NCBI GenBank assembly: GCA_016293805.1 | Contig: JAEDDI010000047.1 | Span: forward strand, 1-12,603 | DNA length: 12,603 nt | Direction: 5' to 3' | Origin: Bacillota bacterium | GTDB lineage: Bacteria > Bacillota > Clostridia > Peptostreptococcales > Anaerovoracaceae | Shown: positions 1 to 6,285 of the stretch, piece by piece | Position numbering within the stretch: the stretch's first letter is position 1 | Layout: every line of letters begins with the position of its first letter | The notes under the pieces: model-generated | The model's database searches: none | Told to the model about the DNA's origin: nothing | What the model saw: only the letters and a program-made list of their open reading frames with translations | Program-made: the position numbers and the translations under genes

Positions 1-2
1 AG

Positions 3-119
3 GGTAACAGACTTGTTAAAGGTAAGAGATACTACTACAAGGCGAGAGTGTACAAGGTGATTGACGGAAAGACATACTACGGTCCGATGTCGAGTATCAA
101 GTATATAAAGGCTAAATAA
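3..119 (+). CDS. C-terminal end of a surface protein with an Fn3-like repeat (partial)
   Basis: The frame is open from the window edge and ends at TAA 117-119, giving 38 residues. The peptide is rich in Tyr and Lys, with the core YYYKARVYKVIDGKTYYG followed by a lysine-rich tail. This alternating pattern (Y-Y-K-x-R-x-Y-x5-GK-x-Y-x-G) is typical of the last beta strands of fibronectin type III-like or cell-wall repeat modules at the C-terminus of secreted Clostridia proteins. No LPxTG motif or membrane anchor is visible. The rest of the gene lies outside the window, so the enzymatic or adhesive function cannot be judged. Confidence 0.7.
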   Translation, partial: GNRLVKGKRYYYKARVYKVIDGKTYYGPMSSIKYIKAK

Positions 120-131
120 CCTGTTTAAGGT

Positions 132-158
132 AGGGTCTGCAGTTAATGCAGGCCCTTT
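132..158 (+). terminator. Intrinsic terminator after the surface protein gene
   Basis: AGGGTCTGCA (132-141) pairs with TGCAGGCCCT (147-156), giving ten pairs with one G-T wobble and a five-base loop. Only a short T run (156-158) follows, so it is a modest terminator. It lies 13 bp after the stop codon. Confidence 0.6.
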
Positions 159-221
159 CCAGTCATCAGATAGAAACCTCTGCGAATTTCCATAAACCCG
201 GTAGCCCTGGGACCTGATTTC

Positions 222-235
222 ATACATATCCATAT
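222..235. repeat. 14-bp repeat copy 1 (ATACATATCCATAT)
   Basis: This 14-mer occurs again at 9875-9888, upstream of the LytTR gene promoter. Here it lies about 30 bp before a TATAAT box (265-270) that has no good -35 partner. It may be a shared regulator site, but the motif is AT-rich and chance is not excluded. Confidence 0.3.
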
Positions 236-307
236 TAATACAGTATTACTATTTTGCTTTCTTGTATAATGTTAATTGCTTAAATTGTAAAATCCTGTAT
301 TTTTTTA

Positions 308-335
308 TTGGATTTTTGAGATATGGTTGTATAAT
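308..335 (+). promoter_or_regulatory. Sigma-A type promoter ahead of the hairpin region
   Basis: TTGGAT (308-313) and TATAAT (330-335) are separated by 16 bp. The predicted start near 342 would place the first inverted repeat (357-374) at the very beginning of the RNA. A perfect -10 box makes this the best promoter in the 160-917 stretch. Confidence 0.5.
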
Positions 336-341
336 ATAATT

Positions 342-540
342 GTCAATTTTCACCAGTCATAGAAAATTCTATGATGAGGGGTTAATAGCGGAGTCATCCG
401 CTATTGTGCTATTTGGAGACAGCGCTGTGATCACCTCCCCGAGCGATACAGTATCTGTCTCCATTTTATATATCTATACACATCCTGCTTCGATTGACAC
501 AATTAGTCAAATTGTCTCTTCTGCCAATCTCATCCATTAA
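342..540 (+). ncRNA. Hairpin-rich stretch, candidate structured leader or small RNA
   Basis: Four inverted repeats follow each other. TCATAGAA/TTCTATGA (357-364, 367-374) is separated by only 2 nt and may equally be a DNA operator. AATAGCGGA/TCCGCTATT (384-392, 397-405) is a perfect 9-bp stem with a GTCA loop. GGAGACAG/CTGTCTCC (415-422, 455-462) encloses CGCT/AGCG (423-426, 442-445). TTGAC/GTCAA (494-498, 506-510) and ACAATT/AATTGT (499-504, 510-515) are mutually exclusive. TTGTCTC (513-519) could also compete for the 415-422 arm, so a switch between folds is conceivable. I recognise no known riboswitch class. A short open frame covers part of it (from 340) but has no ribosome binding site and looks like chance. 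Confidence 0.35.
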
Positions 541-598
541 CCGGTTTACGGTGATAGAATATATGTGCAGCATACATATTGATTGGAGGATGATGAAA

Positions 599-778
599 AT
601 GAAGAGACTAGTTTCAGCTGCACTTGCTCTTGTGATTATGATTGCATGCGGGCTTTACCGGCTCATTTCTGAGCCATTTTCTAACCATTTTAAGGGCATA
701 TTTCAGCGCATTTGCTCATATATTGCACAGCTTTTTCCGCAAACTCAGACAGGCACTACAGTAAAACCCTATTTTTGA
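599..778 (+). pseudogene. Short lipoprotein-like ORF, probable remnant
   Basis: A ribosome binding site GGAGG (585-589) stands 9 bp before ATG 599. The first 18 residues, MKRLVSAALALVIMIACG, look like a lipoprotein signal peptide: two basic residues, a hydrophobic core, and a cysteine after Met-Ile-Ala. After the Gly the sequence is a nondescript 40 residues ending at TAA-less codon run and stop 776-778, with no recognisable domain. A small hairpin (660-675) followed by ATTTT lies just after the lipobox. The simplest view is a lipoprotein gene that lost its body by deletion or frameshift. The alternatives are a genuine 59-residue lipopeptide or a leader peptide for the downstream transporter. 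Confidence 0.4.
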
Positions 779-820
779 ATACAGTAAACTCCCTAATTAT
801 TCTTTTTGCTTTTCATCCCC

Positions 821-849
821 TTGAACTTTTTCCGCAGATGAACTATACC
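821..849 (+). promoter_or_regulatory. Candidate promoter of the CstA unit
   Basis: TTGAAC (821-826) and TATACC (844-849) have the ideal 17-bp spacing. The start would fall near 856, leaving a leader of about 60 bases. That leader holds GGCC (879-882) and GGCC (893-896), which could form a short stem just before the ribosome binding site at 905-910. Confidence 0.45.
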
Positions 850-917
850 ATTTTTGAAGATAAATGTATAAAGTTCGGCCTTGATTTCAGGGCCTTTAAC
901 ACTAGGGGGGTGTAATA

Positions 918-2369
918 ATGATTAGTTTTATTCTTTGTCTTTGTCTTCTTATTGGCGGATACTTTGTATACGGCAAAATTGTCGACAAGACATTCGAAGC
1001 AGATGACCGTGAAACGCCTGCGGTAAAAATCAATGACGGCGTTGACTATGTTGTAATGCCCAAATGGAAGCTGTTTCTTGTTCAGCTTTTAAACATTGCA
1101 GGCCTTGGTCCTATCTTCGGCGCACTGACAGGCGCACTCTGGGGTCCTGTTGTGTTCCTGTGGATCACATTCGGTACCATATTCTGCGGAGGCGTTCACG
1201 ACTACTTTTCCGGAATGCTGTCAGAACGTAACGACGGCGCTTCAATTTCAGAAGTATGCGGAATATATCTCGGTCAGGGAATGAAGAATGTGATGAGAGT
1301 ATTCTCGGTTATTCTTCTTGTAATGGTGGGAACAGTATTTGCGGTTGGTCCTTCCGGACTTATCGTAGCACTGATAAATTCAGGAGGTTCCGCATCAGGT
1401 ATTCTTACAAGCACAGAGTTCTGGCTGTTTGTAATCCTTGCATACTACTTCGTTGCAACATTTCTTTCAATCGACAAGATTATCGGCAAGATATATCCTC
1501 TGTTCGGTATCTGTCTCATAGTCATGGCAATCGGTGTTGCAATCGGTATATTCGCAAACGACAATTATGTAATTCCTGAAATCTGGAACAACTTCACAAA
1601 TATGCATCCTTCAAAAACACCTGTATGGAGCTTCATGTTCATAACTGTAGCATGCGGTGCAATCTCAGGATTCCATGCAACACAGTCGCCTCTTATGGCA
1701 AGATGCATGAAGTCTGAAAGACAGGGACGTTTCGTATTCTACGGTGCAATGGTATGCGAAGGTATAATTGCACTCATCTGGGCTGCGGCAGGATGTTCAA
1801 TATACGAAGTTACAGGCGGATTAAACACAGGACTTGCAGATGCGCTTGCAAACGGACAGTCCGCTGCTATATATGATGTATGTTCAAAGACCATGGGCGG
1901 AATAGGAATCGTACTTGCAATGCTCGGCGTTATCGCATGTCCTATCACATCAGGTGATACAGCATTCCGTTCCGCAAGACTTACACTTGCAGACTGGTTC
2001 AAGCTGGATCAGGGATCATTCAGAAACAGACTTATCCTCTGCGTTCCTCTTCTTGCAGTAGGCGCAGTTATAGGGCATCTTGACTACACAATCGTATGGA
2101 GATATTTCAGCTGGACAAACCAGACTCTTGCAATGATTGTGTTATGGACAGCAAGCATGTATCTTTTCAGACAGAAGAAGAACTACTGGATTACAGCAGT
2201 TCCTGCAACTTTCATGAGTGCAGTTTCTGTAACATACTTCTTCGCTGCAGACGAATGCCTCGGACTTCCGGTATCGGTTGCATACCCTGTGGGTATAATC
2301 GGAGCCGCATTAATCCTTGGAATATTCATCTATGCAACTAAGAAGAATCCTGATAAGGCTGTATGCTGA
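918..2369 (+). CDS. cstA: CstA-family transporter (carbon starvation protein A type)
   Basis: This integral membrane protein belongs to the CstA family, whose studied members import pyruvate or peptides (E. coli BtsT takes up pyruvate with protons; CstA acts in peptide and pyruvate uptake). The family core is clear: NDGVDYVVMPKWKLFLVQ at residues 39-56, the glycine-rich IAGLGPIFG stretch, HDYFSGMLSERNDGASISE, a central G-x-H-A-T-Q-S-P segment, and WRYFSWTNQ at 394-402, the mark of the C-terminal 5-TM part. At 483 residues it is well below E. coli CstA (about 700) and shorter than B. subtilis CstA (about 600), so it is a compact form. The start ATG 918 follows GGGGGG (905-910) by 7 bp. The gene is 24 bp ahead of the next one, which suggests one transcript. 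Substrate is not readable from sequence; pyruvate or small peptides are the inference from the family. Confidence 0.9.
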   Translation: MISFILCLCLLIGGYFVYGKIVDKTFEADDRETPAVKINDGVDYVVMPKWKLFLVQLLNIAGLGPIFGALTGALWGPVVFLWITFGTIFCGGVHDYFSGMLSERNDGASISEVCGIYLGQGMKNVMRVFSVILLVMVGTVFAVGPSGLIVALINSGGSASGILTSTEFWLFVILAYYFVATFLSIDKIIGKIYPLFGICLIVMAIGVAIGIFANDNYVIPEIWNNFTNMHPSKTPVWSFMFITVACGAISGFHATQSPLMARCMKSERQGRFVFYGAMVCEGIIALIWAAAGCSIYEVTGGLNTGLADALANGQSAAIYDVCSKTMGGIGIVLAMLGVIACPITSGDTAFRSARLTLADWFKLDQGSFRNRLILCVPLLAVGAVIGHLDYTIVWRYFSWTNQTLAMIVLWTASMYLFRQKKNYWITAVPATFMSAVSVTYFFAADECLGLPVSVAYPVGIIGAALILGIFIYATKKNPDKAVC

Positions 2370-2393
2370 AAGTAAAAAAGGGGGCAGGGCAGT

Positions 2394-3398
2394 ATGAAAC
2401 CTGTAAAACTTGGGAAAGAATCAATAGATGACAGCAGACTTGCAGCGGATAAAAACGCCTGCAGGAAGTTCGGTCCGTGCGGGGCAGGAGATCTTGCTGT
2501 ATACCTGAACGGATATTTTCTCGACAGACACTATTATATACCTTACAGAAGCATCAGCCGCATATACAAGCGGGTAGCCATGAGCAGGGGAGGCTTCTCA
2601 GGCAAAGGCATCTTTGCCTCAATCCCCTACCTTGTGGTAGAGTATGACGGCGGTCTTGAGAAACAGTGCACTTTTAAGCACGAAAACCAGGTCGATGATA
2701 TGATTTCATATATCAGGAAAACAAGACCTGATATTAAGACGATAAGTCATGATGCAGAAGTCAGGCTGGCTTTAAGGCAGAAGGAAAGAGAGTCGAAAAA
2801 AATTAAAAACCTTTCAGGTGAAGCTGTGAAAACCATCGAAGAACTCGAAAAGCAGAGAAACTATCTTCTTGATAACGAAAGTATATCAAGAGAGCTGAGC
2901 CTTTCTTCAAGGAGAAAGAGAGCTTTTCTTACAAACAGTTCAAGCTACGGCTGGGTTGCCCTTGCAATCACTCTTCTCGGAGCGGCCTCTCTTGTATACG
3001 GCATCTGGTCATTTGCATCAGGAAACGGAAACTTCGGCATATATTTTGCCCTGTTCGGCATGGCAGCCATCTTTTTCTTTTCCGGAGTCAGCGTTCTTCC
3101 TACTGCAAAGAACAACAGAAAATCTGTTATGACAAGAGCTGACAGGGCACTTGAGAACATGGAAAAATACATCAGCGGCTATCCTGATTTCTATCTGCCT
3201 GCAAGATATGCCCATCCGGCAGTGCTTGCCAGAATGATCAGAACGATAGAAGAGGGGAGAGCGGTCTCAATGGATGAGGCTCTTGACACTGTAAAAAATG
3301 ACTTAAAAAAAATCAACAGCGATGTGACTGTTGAACAGGATGAATATGATGAAATCGTATCCATCAAACCGATGTTTTTGAATTTCGACTATTCATAG
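2394..3398 (+). CDS. Uncharacterised two-helix membrane protein, possible PH-like N-terminus
   Basis: 334 residues, no function known to me. Residues about 30-112 (GDLAVYLNGYFLDRHYYIPY onward) look like a compact beta-rich fold with a closing helix, resembling bacterial PH-like domains. Residues about 120-172 are charged and helical, a likely coiled coil. Two membrane helices follow at about 187-207 and 213-235, then a soluble tail containing the PARYAHPAVLARMIRTIEEG region and ending in IKPMFLNFDY. No catalytic motif is visible. The ribosome binding site is GGGGGCAGGG just upstream, and the 24-bp gap to the transporter gene implies an operon, so a role in stability, sensing or regulation of that transporter is a reasonable inference. 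E. coli CstA and BtsT sit next to a small YbdD/YjiX protein instead; this protein is unrelated to those. Confidence 0.75.
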   Translation: MKPVKLGKESIDDSRLAADKNACRKFGPCGAGDLAVYLNGYFLDRHYYIPYRSISRIYKRVAMSRGGFSGKGIFASIPYLVVEYDGGLEKQCTFKHENQVDDMISYIRKTRPDIKTISHDAEVRLALRQKERESKKIKNLSGEAVKTIEELEKQRNYLLDNESISRELSLSSRRKRAFLTNSSSYGWVALAITLLGAASLVYGIWSFASGNGNFGIYFALFGMAAIFFFSGVSVLPTAKNNRKSVMTRADRALENMEKYISGYPDFYLPARYAHPAVLARMIRTIEEGRAVSMDEALDTVKNDLKKINSDVTVEQDEYDEIVSIKPMFLNFDYS

Positions 3399-3418
3399 CA
3401 TAGATTAACACAATAGCA

Positions 3419-3453
3419 GGACAGACTGCCCGTACTGCGGGCAGTCTGTCTTT
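3419..3453 (+). terminator. Strong intrinsic terminator of the CstA unit
   Basis: ACAGACTGCCCG (3421-3432) pairs perfectly with CGGGCAGTCTGT (3438-3449) around a five-base loop. Another G-C pair (3420, 3450) extends it to 13 bp. TTT follows after one C. It sits in the 100-bp gap between convergent genes. For the minus-strand unit a nine-base T run (rc of 3479-3487 region) lies closer to its stop but with only the small TAGAATTCTA palindrome as stem. Confidence 0.8.
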
Positions 3454-3498
3454 AATCAGTGGAAAAGTTTTAGTATGAAAAAAAAACACATTAGAATT

Positions 3499-4620
3499 CT
3501 ATATTTTAATCCCTTTTGAAACAAGTCTTTTGTTCACACTCTCACCTGTAAGAGTGTATATCACCGATGTCAGCGGTATGAAGAAAATCATTCCGATTAT
3601 TCCGAAAAGCCTGCCGCCAAGAAGAGCTGCGACAAGCGTCCAAAGAGCCGGGAGTCCCACTGAGTTTCCAACAACATAAGGATAGATGAAATGACCTTCA
3701 ATAAACTGTACTGCAAGAAATACTGCCACTGAAAGCAGCGCCTTTGACGGACTTGAAAGAAGCATGAGAAATGCTCCTGTGCCGCAGGCTGCAAATGCTC
3801 CCACATACGGGATAAATGCGAAAACGCCTGTCAGAACACCTGTAAGTCCTGCGTAGGGAAGTCCTGCCAGTGAAAATGAAATGAATATCATGAAGCCTAA
3901 AATAACGGCTTCAACGCACTGCCCCGAGATGAACTTTGTGAAGGTAGTCCTGATCAGCGCAGCAATATATACTATTTTATCTGCCGCTTTCGTTTTACAG
4001 TACGCGTATATGAGTTTTCTGCTCTGCCTTGCGAGCGTTTTCCTGTTTAAAAGCACATATACTGACAGTATGATTCCAAATACCGCATTCACTATTCCGG
4101 AAAGTATCGTAGTCGAAATACCGACTGCAGATGCAAGGATATCTCCGGCACTTCCTGTTAAGTAATCAATTATCCTGTCCCTGTCAAGCCCCTCTGCCCA
4201 TTTAGTTAATACATCCGTATTGATACCGTATCCGCTCAGTATATCAATCCAGCGGGGAAGCACTTCCTCAAGCCTTGGCATTATACTTCCTGCAGATTCG
4301 GCAAGCTGCGGAATAACCACTACAAGTACAACTGCTGCAATCGTCACAATAGAAACGGCTGTCATAAAAAATCCTGCAAATGTCAGTGCTTTCTCACTTG
4401 GATGCTTTCCGCGTTTTAACGCTATCTTTGCGAGAAGATTTTCAAACCCGTTCATCGGAACTGAAAGTACAAAAGCGAGCACAAGGCCGACTATAACGGG
4501 CAGAATCAGTGTGAATATGTAATTAAGAAGCTTTCCTGCCTTATCGATATTAAGCACAGCTGCAAAGAGTAAAGCAGCGATTACAATCAGCAGAAGCCTG
4601 TCTTTGAACTTCTTATCCAT
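3499..4620 (-). CDS. AI-2E family transporter (TqsA/YdiK/YtvI type permease)
   Basis: 373 residues with about eight membrane helices, the usual size and layout of the AI-2E (PF01594) family. Visible marks are the two N-terminal helices (about 9-25 and 32-52), a large soluble middle segment around residues 105-160 containing PRLEEVLPRWIDILSGYG, and the family signature FAFIPYVGAFAACGTGAFLM near 268-290. The later stretch FIEGHFIYPYVVGNSVGLPA is also typical. Members have been linked to export of autoinducer-2, osmolytes or Na+/H+ exchange, so the substrate cannot be assigned by family alone. ATG 4620 lies inside the end of the upstream small gene (8-bp overlap) with only a weak ribosome binding site, which suggests translational coupling. 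TetR at 5034 is divergent and the likely repressor. Confidence 0.88.
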   Translation of the reverse strand: MDKKFKDRLLLIVIAALLFAAVLNIDKAGKLLNYIFTLILPVIVGLVLAFVLSVPMNGFENLLAKIALKRGKHPSEKALTFAGFFMTAVSIVTIAAVVLVVVIPQLAESAGSIMPRLEEVLPRWIDILSGYGINTDVLTKWAEGLDRDRIIDYLTGSAGDILASAVGISTTILSGIVNAVFGIILSVYVLLNRKTLARQSRKLIYAYCKTKAADKIVYIAALIRTTFTKFISGQCVEAVILGFMIFISFSLAGLPYAGLTGVLTGVFAFIPYVGAFAACGTGAFLMLLSSPSKALLSVAVFLAVQFIEGHFIYPYVVGNSVGLPALWTLVAALLGGRLFGIIGMIFFIPLTSVIYTLTGESVNKRLVSKGIKI

Positions 4621-4855
4621 GTCTGTATGCAGCTCTCTGCCGGCGCGCTTTCCTGCATAAAATCAGGTATCTTATAATCACAGCGCATATGTGTAATGCT
4701 GCGAGAATGCAAAGCGCAGTCAGTGCATATCTGATCAGGTCTGCAAACACATACGGGCTGAAGATAAGAAGCGATGCACATCCTGCAAGAAGTGCTGCAG
4801 TAAAGACTGATATAATTATTATGTATTTTCTTAAGTTTCCCAGAAATTCCCTCAT
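4613..4855 (-). CDS. Small two-helix membrane protein, coupled to the AI-2E transporter
   Basis: 80 residues. Two hydrophobic helices (about 12-33 and 37-66) are followed by a strongly basic tail, RKARRQRAAYRHG, so both ends are expected in the cytoplasm with the tail binding membrane lipids or a partner. A cysteine after Leu-Ala-Gly (residue about 26) resembles a lipobox but sits too far in and is followed by another helix. I chose ATG 4855 because AAAGGA lies 9 bp upstream; an in-frame TTG at 4864 is only 2 bp from that site. The gene overlaps the transporter start by 8 bp, which points to a subunit or regulator of that transporter. I recognise no family. Confidence 0.7.
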   Translation of the reverse strand: MREFLGNLRKYIIIISVFTAALLAGCASLLIFSPYVFADLIRYALTALCILAALHICAVIIRYLILCRKARRQRAAYRHG

Positions 4856-4902
4856 CTGTCCCAATCCTTTCTATCAGACTGTTGTTTTTTGTGATAACAG
4901 AG

Positions 4903-4932
4903 ATTATAATGTGCATGTAGTATTTTAGTCAA
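4903..4932 (-). promoter_or_regulatory. Minus-strand promoter of the AI-2E unit
   Basis: Read on the minus strand, TTGACT (4932-4927) and TATAAT (4908-4903) are 18 bp apart. The palindrome AACAGACTGTT (4931-4941) touches the -35 box, so a bound protein there would block RNA polymerase. Confidence 0.65.
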
Positions 4933-4938
4933 CAGACT

Positions 4939-5021
4939 GTTCGATAAATAACACACATTATGTATCCGGCAGGGATCAATCTGTCTGATTACTGACAGAT
5001 TGAATAAAAATCGTTCGATAA
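4939..5021. repeat. Pair of GTTCGATAA direct repeats around the operator
   Basis: The 9-mer GTTCGATAA occurs at 4939-4947 and 5013-5021, 74 bp apart and about equally far from the central inverted repeat. The first overlaps the palindrome on the -35 box and the second abuts the tetR ribosome binding site. The layout suggests a second set of protein contacts. Confidence 0.4.
4976..5003. promoter_or_regulatory. 28-bp inverted repeat, probable TetR operator
   Basis: TCAATCTGTC (4976-4985) and GACAGATTGA (4994-5003) are perfect 10-bp arms around an 8-bp spacer. It lies 30 bp before the tetR start, inside the divergent intergenic region, with no T run after it on the plus strand. Autoregulation by the adjacent TetR is the natural reading. 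A clear tetR promoter could not be picked out; TAAAAA at 5005-5010 is a possible -10 box. Confidence 0.6.
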
Positions 5022-5033
5022 CAGGAGGCGAGG

Positions 5034-5591
5034 ATGGAAACAAAAAAAGAAGACAGGAGGGTTATGTACACTAAGATGTTTCTCAGAGAGAGTCTGCTGG
5101 CTCTGATGGAGACCAAACCTGTCGAAAAGATAACCACCACAGAACTCTGCAGACATGCAGGGATAAACCGCAACACATTCTATACCCATTACAAGAGTCC
5201 GGAGGAACTTCTGGAAAGCATCGAAGAGGAGCTTCTTAACAGCATCAACTCTTCCATGCGGGGTGAAATATCAATTGAGAGCCTGCTCAGCATCATGAAA
5301 AACAATGCCGATTTGTGCAGGGTGCTGTTTTCGCCGTACTGTCCGCATGATTTCTGGGAAAAATCAACCAAGAATGCCATGGACATATTTATATCGGACT
5401 GGGCTGACAGGGATCACAATCTGTCAGATGAGACCAAAAGAAGAATAATAGAGTACTGTCTTAACGGAACAATCGCAGTAATAAAGGACTGGATCAAGAC
5501 CGGTATGGAAACACCCGTAGAAAAAGTCGCAAGACTGATTAATCTTCTTACAGAAAAAGGCATATATGCAGCAGAATCATACAGAGAATAA
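5034..5591 (+). CDS. TetR/AcrR family transcriptional regulator
   Basis: 185 residues, normal length for the family. The N-terminal DNA-binding domain is unmistakable: residues 33-53, ITTTELCRHAGINRNTFYTHY, match the TetR helix-turn-helix, followed by K-S-x-E-E-L-L. The rest is an all-helical ligand and dimer domain without a recognisable effector pocket. It resembles the short DhaS-like TetR group more than TetR itself. AGGAGG (5023-5028) is 5 bp before ATG 5034. The gene faces away from the AI-2E pair and sits next to a 28-bp inverted repeat, so it probably represses both that pair and itself. The gap to the next gene is 18 bp, implying co-transcription. Confidence 0.9.
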   Translation: METKKEDRRVMYTKMFLRESLLALMETKPVEKITTTELCRHAGINRNTFYTHYKSPEELLESIEEELLNSINSSMRGEISIESLLSIMKNNADLCRVLFSPYCPHDFWEKSTKNAMDIFISDWADRDHNLSDETKRRIIEYCLNGTIAVIKDWIKTGMETPVEKVARLINLLTEKGIYAAESYRE

Positions 5592-5609
5592 TAAGGAAAG
5601 GAGAAAGAC

Positions 5610-5987
5610 ATGATGAAAGTAAACCTAAGCTCGCTTATGGATGCTGTAGCATCAACAGATTATGACAATACGTACTGTTACAGCATGGAAGACGGAAGCA
5701 TTGTCTCTGCAAATGATGCAGATGATATGAAAACGTACATACCTCTTCCCGATGCATATGAAATAGATGAAAACCAGATAATGAAGGAATTCATATATGA
5801 ACTGCCTGAAGGAACTCTCCAGGATACAATCTACAGGTCAATGAAGGGCAGGGGAATGTTCGGAAGTTTCAGAGAAGCTGTAATCGCCTATGATATGGAA
5901 AACAGCTGGTTCGCATTCAGAAACGAAGCCTATGAACGCATAGCACTAAAGTGGTGCGAGAAAAACAATATCCAGCCGCTCAGATAA
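5610..5987 (+). CDS. UPF0158 family protein
   Basis: 125 residues. The family features are the N-terminal VNLSSLMDAV helix, a strand pair around S25-D36 (SMEDGSIVSAND), YIPLPDAYEI at 43-52, GRGMFGSF at 80-87, then WFAFRNEAYERIALKWCEKN near the C-terminus. These proteins are small, acidic and cytoplasmic, with no established biochemical role. Two start codons lie side by side, ATG 5610 and ATG 5613, at 6 and 9 bp from AAGGAG (5598-5603); the sequence does not decide between them. It is the second gene of the tetR unit. Its placement gives no strong hint of function. Confidence 0.85.
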   Translation: MMKVNLSSLMDAVASTDYDNTYCYSMEDGSIVSANDADDMKTYIPLPDAYEIDENQIMKEFIYELPEGTLQDTIYRSMKGRGMFGSFREAVIAYDMENSWFAFRNEAYERIALKWCEKNNIQPLR

Positions 5988-5995
5988 CTAAAAAC

Positions 5996-6023
5996 CCGGC
6001 AGCTTATTTATCTGCCGGATTTT
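5996..6023 (+). terminator. Intrinsic terminator of the tetR-UPF0158 unit
   Basis: CCGGCAG (5996-6002) pairs with CTGCCGG (6012-6018) around nine AT-rich bases, followed by ATTTT. It starts 8 bp after the stop codon. Confidence 0.75.
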
Positions 6024-6170
6024 CTGTCGTTATTGCTATTTACTAATTCTTAAAGGAAAGCATCAATGTCTTAAATCGAGGTCTCTAATCACTATCTCCC
6101 TTTGACAATTCTAATTATACCTTCAGCAGGTATATGAATAAATGTATTATGCAGCAAGATACAGTATGTA

Positions 6171-6189
6171 TTTTGCTGTTTAAGCAAAA
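6171..6189. promoter_or_regulatory. Inverted repeat upstream of the membrane LuxR gene
   Basis: TTTTGCT (6171-6177) and AGCAAAA (6183-6189) flank five bases, about 40 bp before the predicted -35 box. It could be an activator site for the regulator itself or another protein. The rest of 6024-6285 is AT-rich and shows a lone TTGACA at 6102-6107 without a matching -10 box. Confidence 0.35.
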
Positions 6190-6225
6190 AACACTTACCG
6201 CAAAGATTTGTATATTAAAAACATA

Positions 6226-6254
6226 TTGCTTCTTTGAAACGAACTTACTAAAAT
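6226..6254 (+). promoter_or_regulatory. Candidate promoter of the membrane LuxR gene
   Basis: TTGCTT (6226-6231) and TAAAAT (6249-6254) are 17 bp apart, giving a leader of roughly 25 bases. Two AATATATT palindromes (6252-6259 and 6266-6273) overlap and follow the -10 box. Confidence 0.45.
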
Positions 6255-6285
6255 ATATTCATAACAATATATTAAAGGATTAAAT

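Noticed and set aside
160..220. Small stem (CCCGG/CTGGG near 197-210, within ATCAG/CTGAT) as a riboswitch
   Set aside because: I compared it by eye with the TPP, c-di-GMP and fluoride classes and the conserved cores are absent; the stem is short.
340..540. 66-codon plus-strand frame over the hairpin region
   Set aside because: No ribosome binding site, no recognisable protein character, and it runs through perfect inverted repeats that are better explained as RNA or DNA structure.
712..915. 67-codon frame just before cstA
   Set aside because: No ribosome binding site, overlaps the short lipoprotein-like ORF and the candidate cstA promoter, composition looks random.
4587..4916. 109-codon minus-strand frame over the AI-2E promoter region
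   Set aside because: It is a shadow of the 80-residue membrane protein gene in another frame and runs across the promoter at 4903-4932.
6102..6107. Perfect TTGACA box as a promoter for the membrane LuxR gene
   Set aside because: No acceptable -10 box at 15-19 bp; the nearest TATATG is 23 bp away.
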